Positions 52,701 through 62,077 of a DNA stretch of 64,000 nucleotides are shown here, one piece after another. Position 1 is the stretch's first letter; the number at the start of each line of letters is the position of its first letter. This stretch comes from Lycorma delicatula. Lineage: Eukaryota > Arthropoda > Insecta > Hemiptera > Fulgoridae. A program made the translations under genes and the position numbers. Location of the stretch: positions 57,799,029-57,863,028 of the forward strand of contig NC_134456.1 in the NCBI RefSeq assembly GCF_047948215.1. Direction: 5' to 3'. The notes under the pieces are model-generated. The model made no database searches, was not told the origin of the DNA, and saw only the letters and a program-made list of their open reading frames with translations.

Positions 52701-55700
52701 AGTAACAGTGAAATTATTAAGTGTTACCAGATACTTCAGGAAACTTCCTGCACCTATATCCCTTTATTCCTTCCTTCAAATCCCAAACCCTCACGGTTCG
52801 TTACGAAACGGGTCCTTCCTGAACCTTTACCCCACCATCCCCCATCCAAACTGACCCTGGATTTGGAAGGATACATTTTACTCTCCCCCAAAAAATCCCA
52901 AAATGTCGTGTGGAATATCAAAATAATCGGATTTTGACCCAAGTCAAGAATCTAATAGTGGCTTTGCTCTGATCCTCACCATTTATCCATGGGACAGAGA
53001 AAAACTGTTTTAAAGTGACAAAAAAGCTAGTGCTCCCCTGTTACAGGAGAACCCTCCTGCTGTAATTAATAGTTGTGAGACCTGGTAGAGTGTCTTAATT
53101 TTCCTGCGGTTTCTACCGATGTGTTTCTTCTACACTTTTTTTTTAGCTTACTTTTTTTAGCTACCTTTTTTTTTAGCTTACTTCTTTAACCTGCGCTGGC
53201 GTCTGAGGTTACTGTCTCATGGTTAGTATCCTGGGTGGCTAGGGTTCTGCCTGGGCAGTTGAATTGGCCAGAGGTAGGCATGCTTGGCACCATTGACTTA
53301 GTTAAAGTAGTTCAAGTTTCAATGGGGGCCGCACCCAGAAGTGTGATTTTCACTCTCCCAGGTGTGACTTTTTACTGACTTAGCATGGCATCTTGTTGAA
53401 TTGGAGTGCACACTTATTATTAGGGCTAATAAGTTTAAATGTTGGTTGCGATCAACCTAGCTGCAAATCCAAGCAGTCCTCAAAGTTTGAGCTGAAGTGA
53501 GGGACTAGAGGTTCTACTCAACTCCTTAACGAATCAGACGTGAGGTCCTCTGGGACATTTATTTTCATGCTGGTAGCACTTCAATCACTAAATCAAACGG
53601 TAGGCTGTCAAGGCAATTTTTGGCTGAATTTCATATGTTGTCATGGAATAACTTGTTGCACTTTGTTAAGTGGGTACTTATTTATGGTTGTTAAGTGGGG
53701 ATAGATTTTGTAGTGGTAGGCGCAGGGTCTTTGATCTTCCGCAAGTAGGCTTTTAGCTTAGTTCTTGAGGGCTACAAGGTAGAGTTAGGTGACTGATATC
53801 TTCTTTGAAGATAAACTTGACTAGGGCGAAATTTACTGAAGTGGATGTCTCTCAGGGCATCTGCATCGGTGGCATCTCACGAGGCCAGACTGATGACTGT
53901 GGAATGTGATCAGTTTGTGGCAAGAAAATGTCCTCCACTAAAGCCACTAATAGCTCAGAACTGAGGGAGTGGTGTAGTGACCAGACATGCCACAAGGACG
54001 GTTTTCTTCCCCTCCAGAGGGGTTGGGGGGAATTGAGGTGGACCCTCCACTGGTGACTCTTGCACTTCAGAGGTCATGGAAACAAATGTGTCTGTTCGGT
54101 CTATGGGAGTAATCGTTGAAAAGATCCCTGCGCCCATGCTGAAATGTCTACGGGTCCTGCCAGGACTGGAGGAACTAGTGTCTAGACCAGAGGAGTTGAC
54201 CACAAACCTACACCAGTGGATCGATAGGAGAACCAAACAAAAATAAAATTCATTGATAAAGAGCTTTCTTTTCTGACAGGCAAATTTAAAGAATTTCGTG
54301 AGACATCCTCACTTGGTGGAACCTTCAGTGCTCCCAGAGACAGCAGAAGCTGGAACTGTCAAACCCATACTGATTTAATATTAATAAGGCTGATGTTTGA
54401 TCTGAATATTACATAATATTGATTGGTATTTATTTATAAATTCATCAAAGAAGTGCTTAAAGGTAATGTTGCAAAATTCAAATAAGCTTTCCGCTGTACT
54501 GTTAGCTTCTTTTGTAAGAATGAAGGAAACATAAAAGAGAATGTCACTTATTTTGAAGACTAAAAATTTTGATGAACAATTATGAAGAATCTATAATGAC
54601 CTGAAACTTATTGGGCTTCTTCTCAGTTTAAAGGGTAGCTTTACAAAATTTCTTTTGATTATGGAGCAATTGTGCTACAAATTAACATTACTTAAACTAG
54701 CTAAACAGAGGTAACTTCATTAGGAAACAACAACATGTTACAAAGACTCAATTTATTGAGTATTCCTAGTTATTTTACAGTAGTTATGGTGAATAACTAC
54801 TGTTGGTTTTTATTAAAAGACTTCTTGATATACAAAATAAAAAAGTAATTTATATGGTAAATGGATTCTATATCTTAAATGGACACAAACTTCTGAAAAA
54901 TATGAAAAAATTTAATTATATTTATTTTTGTCACAGCTGAAATTATAGCAATGCTTACAAAATGATTATGTAGATTACAATATCACAACTTTCATAACAC
55001 ACGTTAAAATTTTCCAGTTATTTTTTAAGGGTTGTAACTAAAAATCTAAGATAGAGAAAATTTAATTTGATTATTTCCCTACTTATATTTCAATACTAAT
55101 TTTTTTTCTTTTAATTTGTAGGCCAGTGTTATTAATAAATGATAAGATTAGTAGTTACCTGAGTAAGTAATTTTTCTTTTTCTACTAATTCTTCGTCAGT
55201 TAATGGCATTGCATCATCAATTTTACGTTGTTCTTCCTTCTGATAACGAGATGCATCTGAACCCAATTCTGGATTCTTTGGCACCTACAAAGAAAAATAT
55301 AACAAACATTACTCAAATAATCTTAATTAACTAATGAGAAAAATAATTTATACCAGAATAATATTCATGTAACATTTTTCTGTAATAAAATAAAAATCAC
55401 TTATAACAAACTCAAGGAATTTTGAACTTTTATTAGCTTTTCCATTTCTTTTCACCAATTGGCAACAGTTTCTGTAACATAGCAAAATTCACATAAACTG
55501 AATTTTTTAACATTTAAACAATAAATGGCATGACATCAGAGGTTTAAGGAACTGGTTACCCATAAAAATCTCTCTCATTCTATGTCCTACGTACGCAAAT
55601 GCCTATCTTGATACACTACTTTAAAATTTCTACCATGCAGTTTTCCCTCAATATTTTTTTCTTTTTTTTTGTCTCTCTAAAACATCTTGTTTTATATGAT

Positions 55701-58700
55701 TTTTTCAATTTACTTTAAATATTAACAAATTATTATTAACAAAACATTTTTTTTTTAATTTCGATCTGATGATCCATTAAATAAACAAGGATAAAAAGAA
55801 TATCTATATTTAGTTTCTTTTAATGTAAATGAATTTTATTGTTTTTTTTTCTTTTATTAGAGGGAGGATATTTACAATTTTTTTGGAAATAACTCAAAAA
55901 ATAAACAATTATATAAATGTATTTGAATTGTACTTTTTTACACTTTTCTAAAGCTTATAAAAATTGCCTTTAGTGTGTTGTACAGTATCTTCATAATAAC
56001 AAAGCCACTTTGGCCCTCTTGAAAAATCCTAATTTTAACACTTAATATAAAATTGACAGCATTCTAAGTTTGAAAATGGTTCCTATTCCTTCACTTTATG
56101 ACAATAGTTGGTATGTTATAGCTATAAATTCTTGATAGTGCACTTTTTTATTCAAGTTTCAGTGATAAGCAAAATTCAAAAAACTAAAAATGAAACTAAC
56201 AGAAATGAATTTTTCTTTCTTAGTTGTAAAAAAATTATTTAAAATACATACATAATACAACATTTTTTGCAAAAATGATATATGTAATTCAACATTTTGG
56301 CAAAAATGATATTAAGTACTTAGAATATTACATAGTATATTCATGGATATATTCTGCCACTAAAACGAATATAAAAATATACATAGAATCTTAGAGACTG
56401 CTCTTATCACAATTAAAGTATTATTTTGTATAAAGTCAATATTTTAATTATAATATATTTAGGCTCATATCACAGTAATAGAAACAGATAAATGGCTATG
56501 CCTACATAATTATTAACTTTTATAAGCAATTTACAGCATGTCAATTTTTTTTAAACTGTAATAAAACAAAAACTACATTACAAATATAATTTATAAAGCA
56601 CTTTTTACATTTAAAAAACTGCTCATTTTGGGAGAAATTTGTAAACAAATAATTTTCCCCCACTCATTTAAACTAAAATAATTAGTGCTAATCCACTGTG
56701 AACACACCAATTCCAAAAATTAAGTAAAAGTGAATATCTATGCTAATATTTGTTACTGCAATATTTCTTTCCTTTTATCTTAAAAGTGTGGCTACAATTA
56801 TTGGATTTATACGAGTGTAAATAAAATATAAACAGGATTTTTGTTCCTGAGCATCTACAGTAGGTAGGACTGGGCCTGCACTTCTAGTATGCTTGAGTGG
56901 GGTCATTAGGAGTGGGGAGAGCCGGCCATTCCACACTCCTAACCAATTCGTCAGTAACGCTCATGATGTCGAGTAACAGGTGCACCCCTCCACCTAATTA
57001 AGTAATGTTCTGATCCTCACCATTTAGTCGTGGGACAGAGAAAAACCATTTAAAGTGACAAAAAAGCTAATGTTCCCCTGCTACAGGTGAACCCTCCTGC
57101 TGTAATTAATAGTTGAGACCTGGTAGAGTTTCTAATTTTCCAGTGGTTTCTACCACAGTGTTTCTTCTCCACTTTTTTACTAGCTTACTTCTCCTTTCAC
57201 CTGAGCTGGCGTCAGAAGGTACTGTCTCATGGTTAGTATCCCGGGTGGCTAGGGTTCTGCCTGGGCAGTTGAATTGGCCAGAGGTAGGCGCCATGACTTG
57301 GTTAGAGTAGTTAAAGTTTCAATGGGTCTATTCTTTTAATGGGCCAAATTTCTTGCTTGTGAAGGAGCTAGATGGCAGTTTGGAGACCAAACATTATCAA
57401 GGATTTGTCTGTTTGGCTGGCATAAAGAGTTCGAGAAAGGGTGAGAATGAGTGGAAAATCAGGAACACAATCACCGACCTAGGACCAGCATTACAGATGA
57501 AAACATTCGTGCAGTTGAATACGATCGATGGGTGAGAGTTTCCAAAATTGCAGAATAGGTTGGAATAATGATGAGCTATAAAGCGATCATCACAAATGAC
57601 CTACAATTCTTTAAAGTGTGTGCCAGATGGGTCCCTCACCTTTTGACTGCAAATTAGAAGTTGAGACATTTGCATTATTTGAGTCGAATCATCACCTGCG
57701 ATGAAACATGGGTCCACCACTACACTCCCCAGTCGAAACAAGCCAATACAGAGTGGCAGAGGAAAGGGAAGGCAGCCCCAGTGAAAGCCAAGACTCGATT
57801 GTCAGCTGGCAACTATTTTTTTCAACCAGTGAAGCATTTGGCTCATTGATTTTTTGCATGAGCAACAACAATCAATGCTGCTTACTACTGCGAGTCGTTG
57901 AACGAGGTGAGGGCTGAATACTGCCGCAAAAGATGAGACTAATCAATTTGAGAGGCCATCTCCTCCATGAAAAATACCAGCACTGCAGTCTGGTGCCAGG
58001 CCCCAGACTGCAAGTCTAACAGTCTCAAAACTAGAAGAAATGAACTGGACTGAACTTGATCATCCTGTCCACAGCCCGGACCTATCGACATGCGATTTTC
58101 AATTGTTTGAATTGCTTAAAGAAGCTCTAAGAAGGCAACGATTTGAAGATGATGAGGACGTGGATTCATGCAAAATTTGCTCCTGATGCAACCAACTTCA
58201 CTCTACGATACTACAGTAAAAAACCTTCTTTCTCACTGGAAAAAAATTATTTGTGAAGCAGGAAACTATGTATAAAAATAAATTATATTTGTTTTTTATT
58301 TTTCAATAAATAAATTTAAAAAAATAATAAAATCCCATTTATATTTGATTTATCCTTGTATTACAAAACATATCTTCAACATAAGCATCTACCTTAGCAA
58401 TAAAAAAATGTGTTTCAACAACACAGTAATATAAATAATAACCTAAACTAAATTTAAAAATAATATTTAAAAAATTATTATTAATATTCAACTTACTATT
58501 GTGAATTAGAATTCATAAGATATTAAGAAAAGTTTAATAGATTTTAAGCCATATGGTGCTGTAGAACAAAAGTATGAACTTAAAACTTATTAAGTTGTAC
58601 TAATTTCTTAGTACTATCTGTTAATTATTTTATATATAAAACAATTTAACACAACCCTTTAAATCATAACCCCCTTACTATATATTGACCAATTACTAGA

Positions 58701-61700
58701 TGTTACAATTTTCTTATGTTAATTAATTACTCTGTTTTCTTATTCTTTATAACAGTTTTTTCACTTACAATGACATCAGTGTGACGTCTATCCTGTATTT
58801 CTTTATTTTACTCTCTACTTAAGATAATGAGAAATACTTACCAAGATGTACTTAACTCAATTTTGTTAAAAAAAAGTCATTTGAATTGTGCCACAGAAAA
58901 ATACAACATCAATGATGCCATGTTATGGTTCAGCTGTACTCTACATGTTTATGTTAAGCATGTATGGCATGTTTTTGTGTGCGATAGAATTTAAAATTTA
59001 ATTTTTATTTTTTTAAATTTTGTTTTTGTTTAAAAGAACAAAAACAAAAAAAAAAAAACAACAGACTTTCATGAAAGAAAAAGGAATATAAAGTGGCAGA
59101 AATATGTTTGTGGAAATTTGTAGGATTTATTTATACAAGTGTGTGTTGTAAGCATGAGTGAGGAATGAAAAAAAGATAGTATGAACTAGAGCACAGAAAA
59201 ATATAACACTTTAGGGTTCAACTGTATTGCTAGAGTATGTTTGGTTAAATGCATATATTATATGAATATTTATAACAAAAAAATCTCTCTGTGACGTCAC
59301 TACGATTTCAAGTTTATCTCAATTCTACCATGCCCAAGAATTATTACATTACTGGTTCAAATAACCTTTTTGCAAAGGTTTTATTTTTATTGTAACACTG
59401 AACTTAAAATCATGGTAGTTTGTAAGTGATAAGTATGGTGGTTCTCGTTTTGATAAAACTGAGATTGGAACAAATAAATGTAAATATTCACAACTATAAT
59501 GCCAAAATCAAAACTATTCAAAACTTGTTCAATGTGAAATTATATTTTGAAGTTATAATTTTTCCTCAAAGGCCTTTGCAAATTAATATGTTGTGCAAGC
59601 TAAAAAAAATTTGAACAGTTTGGTATAAATATTATTACATAGTCATAAAAGGAGAAGAGATTACAACACCAAACAAAGTACTTGCTTACCAATGGTGATA
59701 ATGAAAATACAGGCAAAAGCAACAAGTAAATGCTTACCTTATAACCCACAGTTTTACGAAAATAATAAATTTCTTGGTCCAGGAGTTCAAAAAGTCGAGG
59801 AGGAAAAAATTGGAAATCCTGTACAATCGGTTGTTTTGGTGGACGAGGTGCCTGTAATAAAAAAATCACGATTAATTAAATATCAATATACAAATAAATT
59901 AAAATATAATATTTTTTTTTACAAGAAAACAATTTCTGGTGCTATTTTAATTAACTAATTTAATAAGAAGCAACAAGTTTACTAGAAAGTTACAAACCAG
60001 GAAGGTTTCTATCTTTTAAAAGAAAATTTTAAGATATGACTACAGATAAAAAACAATTTTAAATAAGATACAGTGGACAAAAATACAAACACTTATGACT
60101 TTTTGTTTTAAATATTAATTTTTGCAACAATAAACTGAACCAAATTTATTATAATTAAGCTTTTTTAAAAACTTACTTCAAATGTTTTATTATAAAATTT
60201 GATTCGGTGTGTTGCTGAAAATTTATATTTTATTTAATCAATATCACTGCTACCATCACAGAAAAAACATACAGCTTTCAGACCTTTATTTAATTCACAA
60301 CTATATTGATGACACTGCACTATTCTCATATTTTTTTTAGCAAAAAATACATAAATATAATAATTAATTCAACCATTAAACCATTTCATTTCAACCATTC
60401 ATTAAACCTCTCTCTATAAACCCACTTCACGTGTTCAAAAAGTCTGATAGAAATTGGCAATTTGGATTAGATGCTCTGATGGAGCATTCTATATTTTCAG
60501 TTACTTGACTCTAACCATTTCCACTAGATGGCACCACTTGACATACCTTAAAAAATATTCCAGATTTTATTTGATAAAAAAGTAAAGTAGTTTTGTAGTG
60601 TCAAATGTTCTATTTATTAGTAGTTTGACGCTAAAATTTTAAACTGCAGCACAATAAAGTTAATGAGGTCAAAAAAACTAATTTTGTTCAGAAAAATGCA
60701 AATTTACAGATTAAATCTGTCTGCCTGTAAATTGTTTATAATTAAATTGATATAAAAAATTCAGTGAATATTGACAACAAAAATTCAGTTTTCCAGAATT
60801 TCCAGTAAATTTTTATAATATTTTTTATGACTATCTGACTAAAAGTAGTGGAAAAAAATAAATGACAGTTTTGTTAAGGATTAGTCTTCACAGAAAGCCA
60901 AACTAATTAATGCTAGATATATATTTTTATTTTTTTTTAGCAAACTTTGTAGCTGCCGTAACTCCTGACTAACCAAAAACTTAAATAACTGCTAAAACAA
61001 TAGAGCTCCTCCTTATAGAAACTAATTTTCATTTCTGTAAGCTATTTTAAAGCAAAAAAAATCGAATACGAGCTATTTTTGTCTGATAATGAAACCACAC
61101 AGTCATAAATATTATGTTCAAATTTGAAATTAATTGAATTAAAGTCAAATTTTAAATTCAGACAATTTCTAACCGACTAAATAAAATTTTTGCCGTTTTC
61201 ACTGCCAAACCTCAAAGTTTGAGTATAAATACTAGTGTGATAAAAATTTTAAATGAGTTTTAAAATAAATTTTGCTATTAAATAAACAGAACTACACAAC
61301 AAGTTTGTTTCAGCCACTCTTATTTTAAAAACCATAGAATTATCAATTTTAACCTTCACCTTTGAACATCCCTGCCTAATGTCTTTCAAAAGCAACTTCA
61401 GAAAAGTTTGCATCATATTACCTCAAGGAAATTTGTTGAAAAAAGCATAATCACTGTTTAAGACTTTTATTACGCTCTCAGAATTAATTTGCTGCAGCAT
61501 TTTAAATTCCTAAAAAAATTTCAATTCAAACAATCCAAAAATACAATATGATTTACTTGTATTCTCATTTTTAATTTCACAGGGATGGCATATATAAAAT
61601 GAATTCTATCTCAGAGATCATTTTGGAAATGTATGATAGTGGTTACCAGATAATGTCATTCATTACCTTAGGTGCCTTTGGTTCAGAAACTCTAAGTGCT

Positions 61701-61793
61701 TCTCTGAAATATGCATCAACAGCATAATTTGCTTTTCTTTCACGTTTTGGAGGTTCTATCCAGTTTCCTATTCCCATTACCTTCTGCTTCTCC
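31479..61793 (-). CDS. Iswi: ISWI chromatin-remodelling ATPase, C-terminal third (seven exons)
   Basis: The joined exons (61793-61667, 59851-59738, 55284-55159, 46739-46640, 45073-44922, 40129-39969, 31722-31479) encode about 340 residues collinear with the C-terminus of insect ISWI / vertebrate SMARCA5. ISWI is the SNF2-family motor of the NURF, ACF and CHRAC complexes; it slides nucleosomes in the nucleus. Present here are HAND ([40 protein letters not shown]), SANT ([20 protein letters not shown]), SLIDE ([40 protein letters not shown]) and a basic tail. HAND-SANT-SLIDE binds linker DNA and senses linker length. Phases agree at all six junctions and the frame is fully open, so the gene is probably functional. 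The helicase/ATPase exons lie beyond 64000. Introns are 1.6-8.4 kb and rich in transposons. Confidence 0.97.
32229..33461 (-). mobile_element. Complete but inactive mariner element with inverted ends
   Basis: Both ends resemble each other when inverted: AGGGTTATTTT...TCAAGGTCCGA on the left and AGGGTTTTTATCAAGGTTCGA on the right, next to TA dinucleotides as expected for a TA target site. The length is about 1.23 kb. Read on the minus strand, transposase text starts at [20 protein letters not shown] (33326) and includes [20 protein letters not shown], then [20 protein letters not shown] and [20 protein letters not shown] near the end (second and third catalytic Asp present). Stops and frameshifts break it, for example directly after AEIQR. 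It sits in the last ISWI intron in the same orientation as the gene. Confidence 0.85.
33462..35040. other. Intronic AT-rich sequence, no element recognised
   Basis: Part of the 8.2-kb last ISWI intron. Nothing could be supported except a 19-bp (AT)n run at 34145-34163. Confidence 0.4.
34145..34163. repeat. (AT)n microsatellite, 19 bp
   Basis: Alternating AT run inside the last ISWI intron. Confidence 0.85.
35044..35418 (-). other. Long open frame of unknown origin (124 codons)
   Basis: An unusually long uninterrupted minus-strand frame for this AT-rich intron, including [20 protein letters not shown] and [21 protein letters not shown] recognise no family. The underlying DNA is less AT-rich than its flanks, which suggests a transposon piece, but the frame could be by chance. 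Confidence 0.2.
35588..37610 (-). mobile_element. Jockey-clade LINE, 5' truncated and internally deleted
   Basis: Read on the minus strand from about 37600: [32 protein letters not shown], then [40 protein letters not shown] and [19 protein letters not shown], the fingers and palm of a Jockey-type reverse transcriptase, whose palm Asp is present in FFDI. After LENVVP (36337) the frame jumps within about 30 bp to [16 protein letters not shown], the C-terminal end of the ORF. The QGS and FADD segments are therefore deleted. The 3' region of about 600 bp is A/T-rich and ends at a poly(T) run (poly(A) on the element strand) near 35588-35600. Frameshifts make it inactive. The endonuclease domain is missing. 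Confidence 0.8.
35753..35795. repeat. 43-bp near-perfect palindrome
   Basis: Two 21-nt arms (start GTCCAAGATGGGTGTAAAGG; inverted arm ends CATCTCGGAC) with one mismatch and a one-base centre. It lies in what I take to be the 3' region of the Jockey LINE. Confidence 0.9.
37890..38440. repeat. Direct repeat, copy 1 (flanks ISWI exon)
   Basis: Shares with 40432-40935 a run of blocks in the same order: TTTGAAAAAGCAG, GGAGGAATGAA/GGAGGAGTGAA, TAGGAGGTTACAGGCC, CACCATTCTTT, TTAATTTTTGTTAATTGGGA and CCAGAGATGTAA. The copies are diverged with small indels. The family is unknown and no coding part was recognised inside the shared segment. Confidence 0.8.
38441..39640 (+). pseudogene. hAT transposase remnant (ZBED5/FAM200-like) with right end
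   Basis: Plus-strand text [66 protein letters not shown] and [10 protein letters not shown] follows the order of the hAT transposase core and its C-terminal dimerisation region, as in the ZBED5/FAM200/SCAND3-like lineage. Many stops and frameshifts are present. At 39621-39638 AAATGTTGGAAAATGCTT resembles an inverted hAT terminal repeat and matches, inverted, the left end seen at 62078. The BED finger and N-terminal half were not found. It lies in the last ISWI intron. Confidence 0.7.
39969..40129 (-). CDS. Iswi: ISWI exon: SLIDE domain
   Basis: The 161-nt exon opens directly after an AG acceptor with [20 protein letters not shown] and continues [20 protein letters not shown] to ELRAAV plus two bases (AG|GTATGC donor). 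It carries the SLIDE myb-like helix that contacts linker DNA. Phase 0 entry, phase 2 exit; joins the terminal exon through a split Arg codon. Confidence 0.96.
40432..40935. repeat. Direct repeat, copy 2 (flanks ISWI exon)
   Basis: Matches 37890-38440 in block order and orientation. Together the copies bracket the 161-nt SLIDE exon, about 2.5 kb apart. The sequence to its right (to about 41740) is also non-unique in look but has no partner here. Confidence 0.8.
41750..42440 (+). mobile_element. R1-clade LINE, 3' end fragment
   Basis: Plus-strand frames give [20 protein letters not shown], the zinc-knuckle region [18 protein letters not shown], and in another frame [20 protein letters not shown], the C-terminal end of R1-type ORF2. 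The 3' UTR (GATGAAGCACGGGGACTC, GGCCCTGGGAGG, GATAGGAGGTTTAGTTGGTA) matches the 3' UTR of the longer copy at 47605-49765. 5' truncated and frameshifted. Confidence 0.75.
42583..43638 (-). mobile_element. Inactive mariner element with both inverted ends
   Basis: The ends are AAGGGTGAACCAAATATAAA (left) and, inverted, GAGGGTGAATCAAATTTAAA (right), each bounded by TA (42581-42582 and 43639-43640), the target-site duplication of mariner elements. Minus-strand text includes [19 protein letters not shown] wording around the first catalytic region, [11 protein letters not shown], a decayed HDNA region, and PYSPDF near the third Asp. The element is about 1.06 kb, slightly short for mariner, and full of stops. 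It is intronic (ISWI) and in the gene's orientation. Confidence 0.8.
43700..43805. repeat. Local ATTGAAATAT-type repeat cluster
   Basis: AATTGAAATAT / GAAATATCAAT motifs recur about seven times in direct and inverted form over 100 bp, just right of the mariner element. Confidence 0.6.
44922..45073 (-). CDS. Iswi: ISWI exon: end of SANT and spacer helix
   Basis: The acceptor TTTTATTGCAG is followed by GC completing a split Gly codon, then [40 protein letters not shown] and ...KALDAK to the donor AAG|GTATGT. This is the last SANT helix and the long spacer helix between SANT and SLIDE. Entry phase 1, exit phase 0. Confidence 0.96.
46640..46739 (-). CDS. Iswi: ISWI exon: SANT domain
   Basis: A 100-nt exon between TTTATTTCAG and G|GTATGT reading [20 protein letters not shown] and [13 protein letters not shown] plus one base of the next Gly. 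This is the core of the SANT domain, with the aromatic residues W, F and Y of the myb-like fold. Confidence 0.96.
47605..49765 (+). mobile_element. R1-clade LINE, longer degenerate copy
   Basis: It starts inside the apurinic-type endonuclease domain. The best frame (47616-48092) reads [35 protein letters not shown] (GDFNAKS motif), [11 protein letters not shown] and [11 protein letters not shown] (SDH catalytic motif). Later frames show [20 protein letters not shown], a decayed RT ([16 protein letters not shown]-like), then [19 protein letters not shown] at the C-terminus. The 3' UTR matches the copy at 41750-42440. Much of the RT domain, including the catalytic FADD box, is not recognisable. 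It is in the 8.4-kb ISWI intron, on the strand opposite to the gene. Confidence 0.75.
49885..50665 (-). pseudogene. mariner transposase pseudogene
   Basis: Minus-strand text includes FVRKYMEEK, then [20 protein letters not shown] (second catalytic Asp in YDNA), [14 protein letters not shown] (third Asp block) and, in another frame, [20 protein letters not shown] and GLL-KRYI, the usual C-terminal W--CV---G-Y-E segment. N-terminal parts are weak and frames are broken. Confidence 0.75.
50700..52600. other. Intronic AT-rich sequence
   Basis: No coding or transposon part was supported. A less AT-rich piece at about 52255-52375 looks like a short repeat of unknown type. Confidence 0.4.
52617..52697 (+). 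CDS. Possible exon of a nested plus-strand gene (unidentified)
   Basis: A pyrimidine-rich stretch ending CAATAG (acceptor) is followed by GCAG, ATG at 52621 and a frame [25 protein letters not shown], then a near-consensus donor GTAAGTAA at 52698. The peptide has mixed, non-repetitive composition, and both splice signals are good. Without splicing the frame stops at once. I do not recognise the protein. If real it would be the start of a gene on the strand opposite to ISWI, within its intron. Confidence 0.3.
52971..54360 (+). mobile_element. GC-richer repeat, possible LINE 5' region with decayed ORF1
   Basis: The first 360 bp are repeated at 57002-57333. The rest is much less AT-rich than the intron around it. 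A plus-strand frame beginning near [16 protein letters not shown] (54078) continues [17 protein letters not shown] and [10 protein letters not shown] in a later frame, which looks like an ORF1-type product but cannot be assigned. The call as a LINE 5' end is inference from GC-rich composition and repeated occurrence. Confidence 0.45.
55159..55284 (-). CDS. Iswi: ISWI exon: HAND-SANT linker
   Basis: A 126-nt, 42-codon exon with phase 0 at both ends: [42 protein letters not shown], donor CAG|GTAACT. It covers the end of HAND and the charged linker leading into SANT. Confidence 0.96.
55285..56855. other. Intronic AT-rich sequence
   Basis: Homopolymer-rich sequence with no element recognised. 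Confidence 0.4.
56860..57333 (+). repeat. Second copy of the GC-richer repeat
   Basis: From about 57002 it matches 52971-53333 block by block (CTGATCCTCACCATTTA, AAAGTGACAAAAAAGCTA, GCAGTTGAATTGGCCAGAGG, AAAGTTTCAATGGG). The match ends abruptly where mariner sequence begins. The 140 bp upstream is also GC-richer but has no counterpart at the first copy. Confidence 0.8.
57334..58366 (+). mobile_element. mariner element, inactive, left end lost
   Basis: Plus-strand frames give [56 protein letters not shown] (first catalytic Asp in CDET), [17 protein letters not shown], then [20 protein letters not shown] (third Asp block). The right end (ATTTATATTTGATTTATCCT-TGTA) matches the inverted end of the element at 42583-43638, so the two belong to one family. 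The left inverted repeat was not seen; the repeat at 56860-57333 abuts instead. Several frameshifts. Confidence 0.8.
58367..59737. other. Intronic AT-rich sequence
   Basis: No element or exon recognised. Confidence 0.4.
59738..59851 (-). CDS. Iswi: ISWI exon: HAND domain
   Basis: A 114-nt, 38-codon exon, phase 0 at both ends: [38 protein letters not shown], acceptor ATTACAG, donor AAG|GTAAGC. This is the most conserved stretch of the HAND domain. Confidence 0.97.
61667..61793 (-). CDS. Iswi: ISWI exon: start of HAND
   Basis: A 127-nt exon whose first G completes a codon split by the upstream intron (expected Arg), then [40 protein letters not shown] and PK before AAG|GTAATG. It links the region after the ATPase lobes to HAND. 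The preceding exon lies beyond 64000, so this intron exceeds 2.2 kb. Confidence 0.96.
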
Positions 61794-62077
61794 CTGCCAA
61801 AAATTAAAAAATAAATACATGAATAATTTTAAGTAACATAAAAAGCCAACAAATTGTTTGCTTTGATAAATAATGTTTTCATTTAGTTGCATTAACATTA
61901 CGATCATTAGCAACAAAAAATGAAAAACAACATGCAGTGAACTGAATCCAGGTTTTGAATTTGGCGATCAGCAGAACTGGTTCACTGAAAATTTCAGATC
62001 ATTTAAATTACAAACCTCATATATATCATTTCTATAGAAGTTAATGTGAAATTATTCCACTCATAAAGCCTTTACAT

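Noticed and set aside
53955..54236. 93-codon minus-strand frame
   Set aside because: Opposite strand of the GC-richer repeat; the plus-strand frame there looks more protein-like, and neither is intact.
60430..60560. Possible short inverted-repeat element
   Set aside because: The block is less AT-rich than its flanks but no inverted ends or target duplication could be seen.
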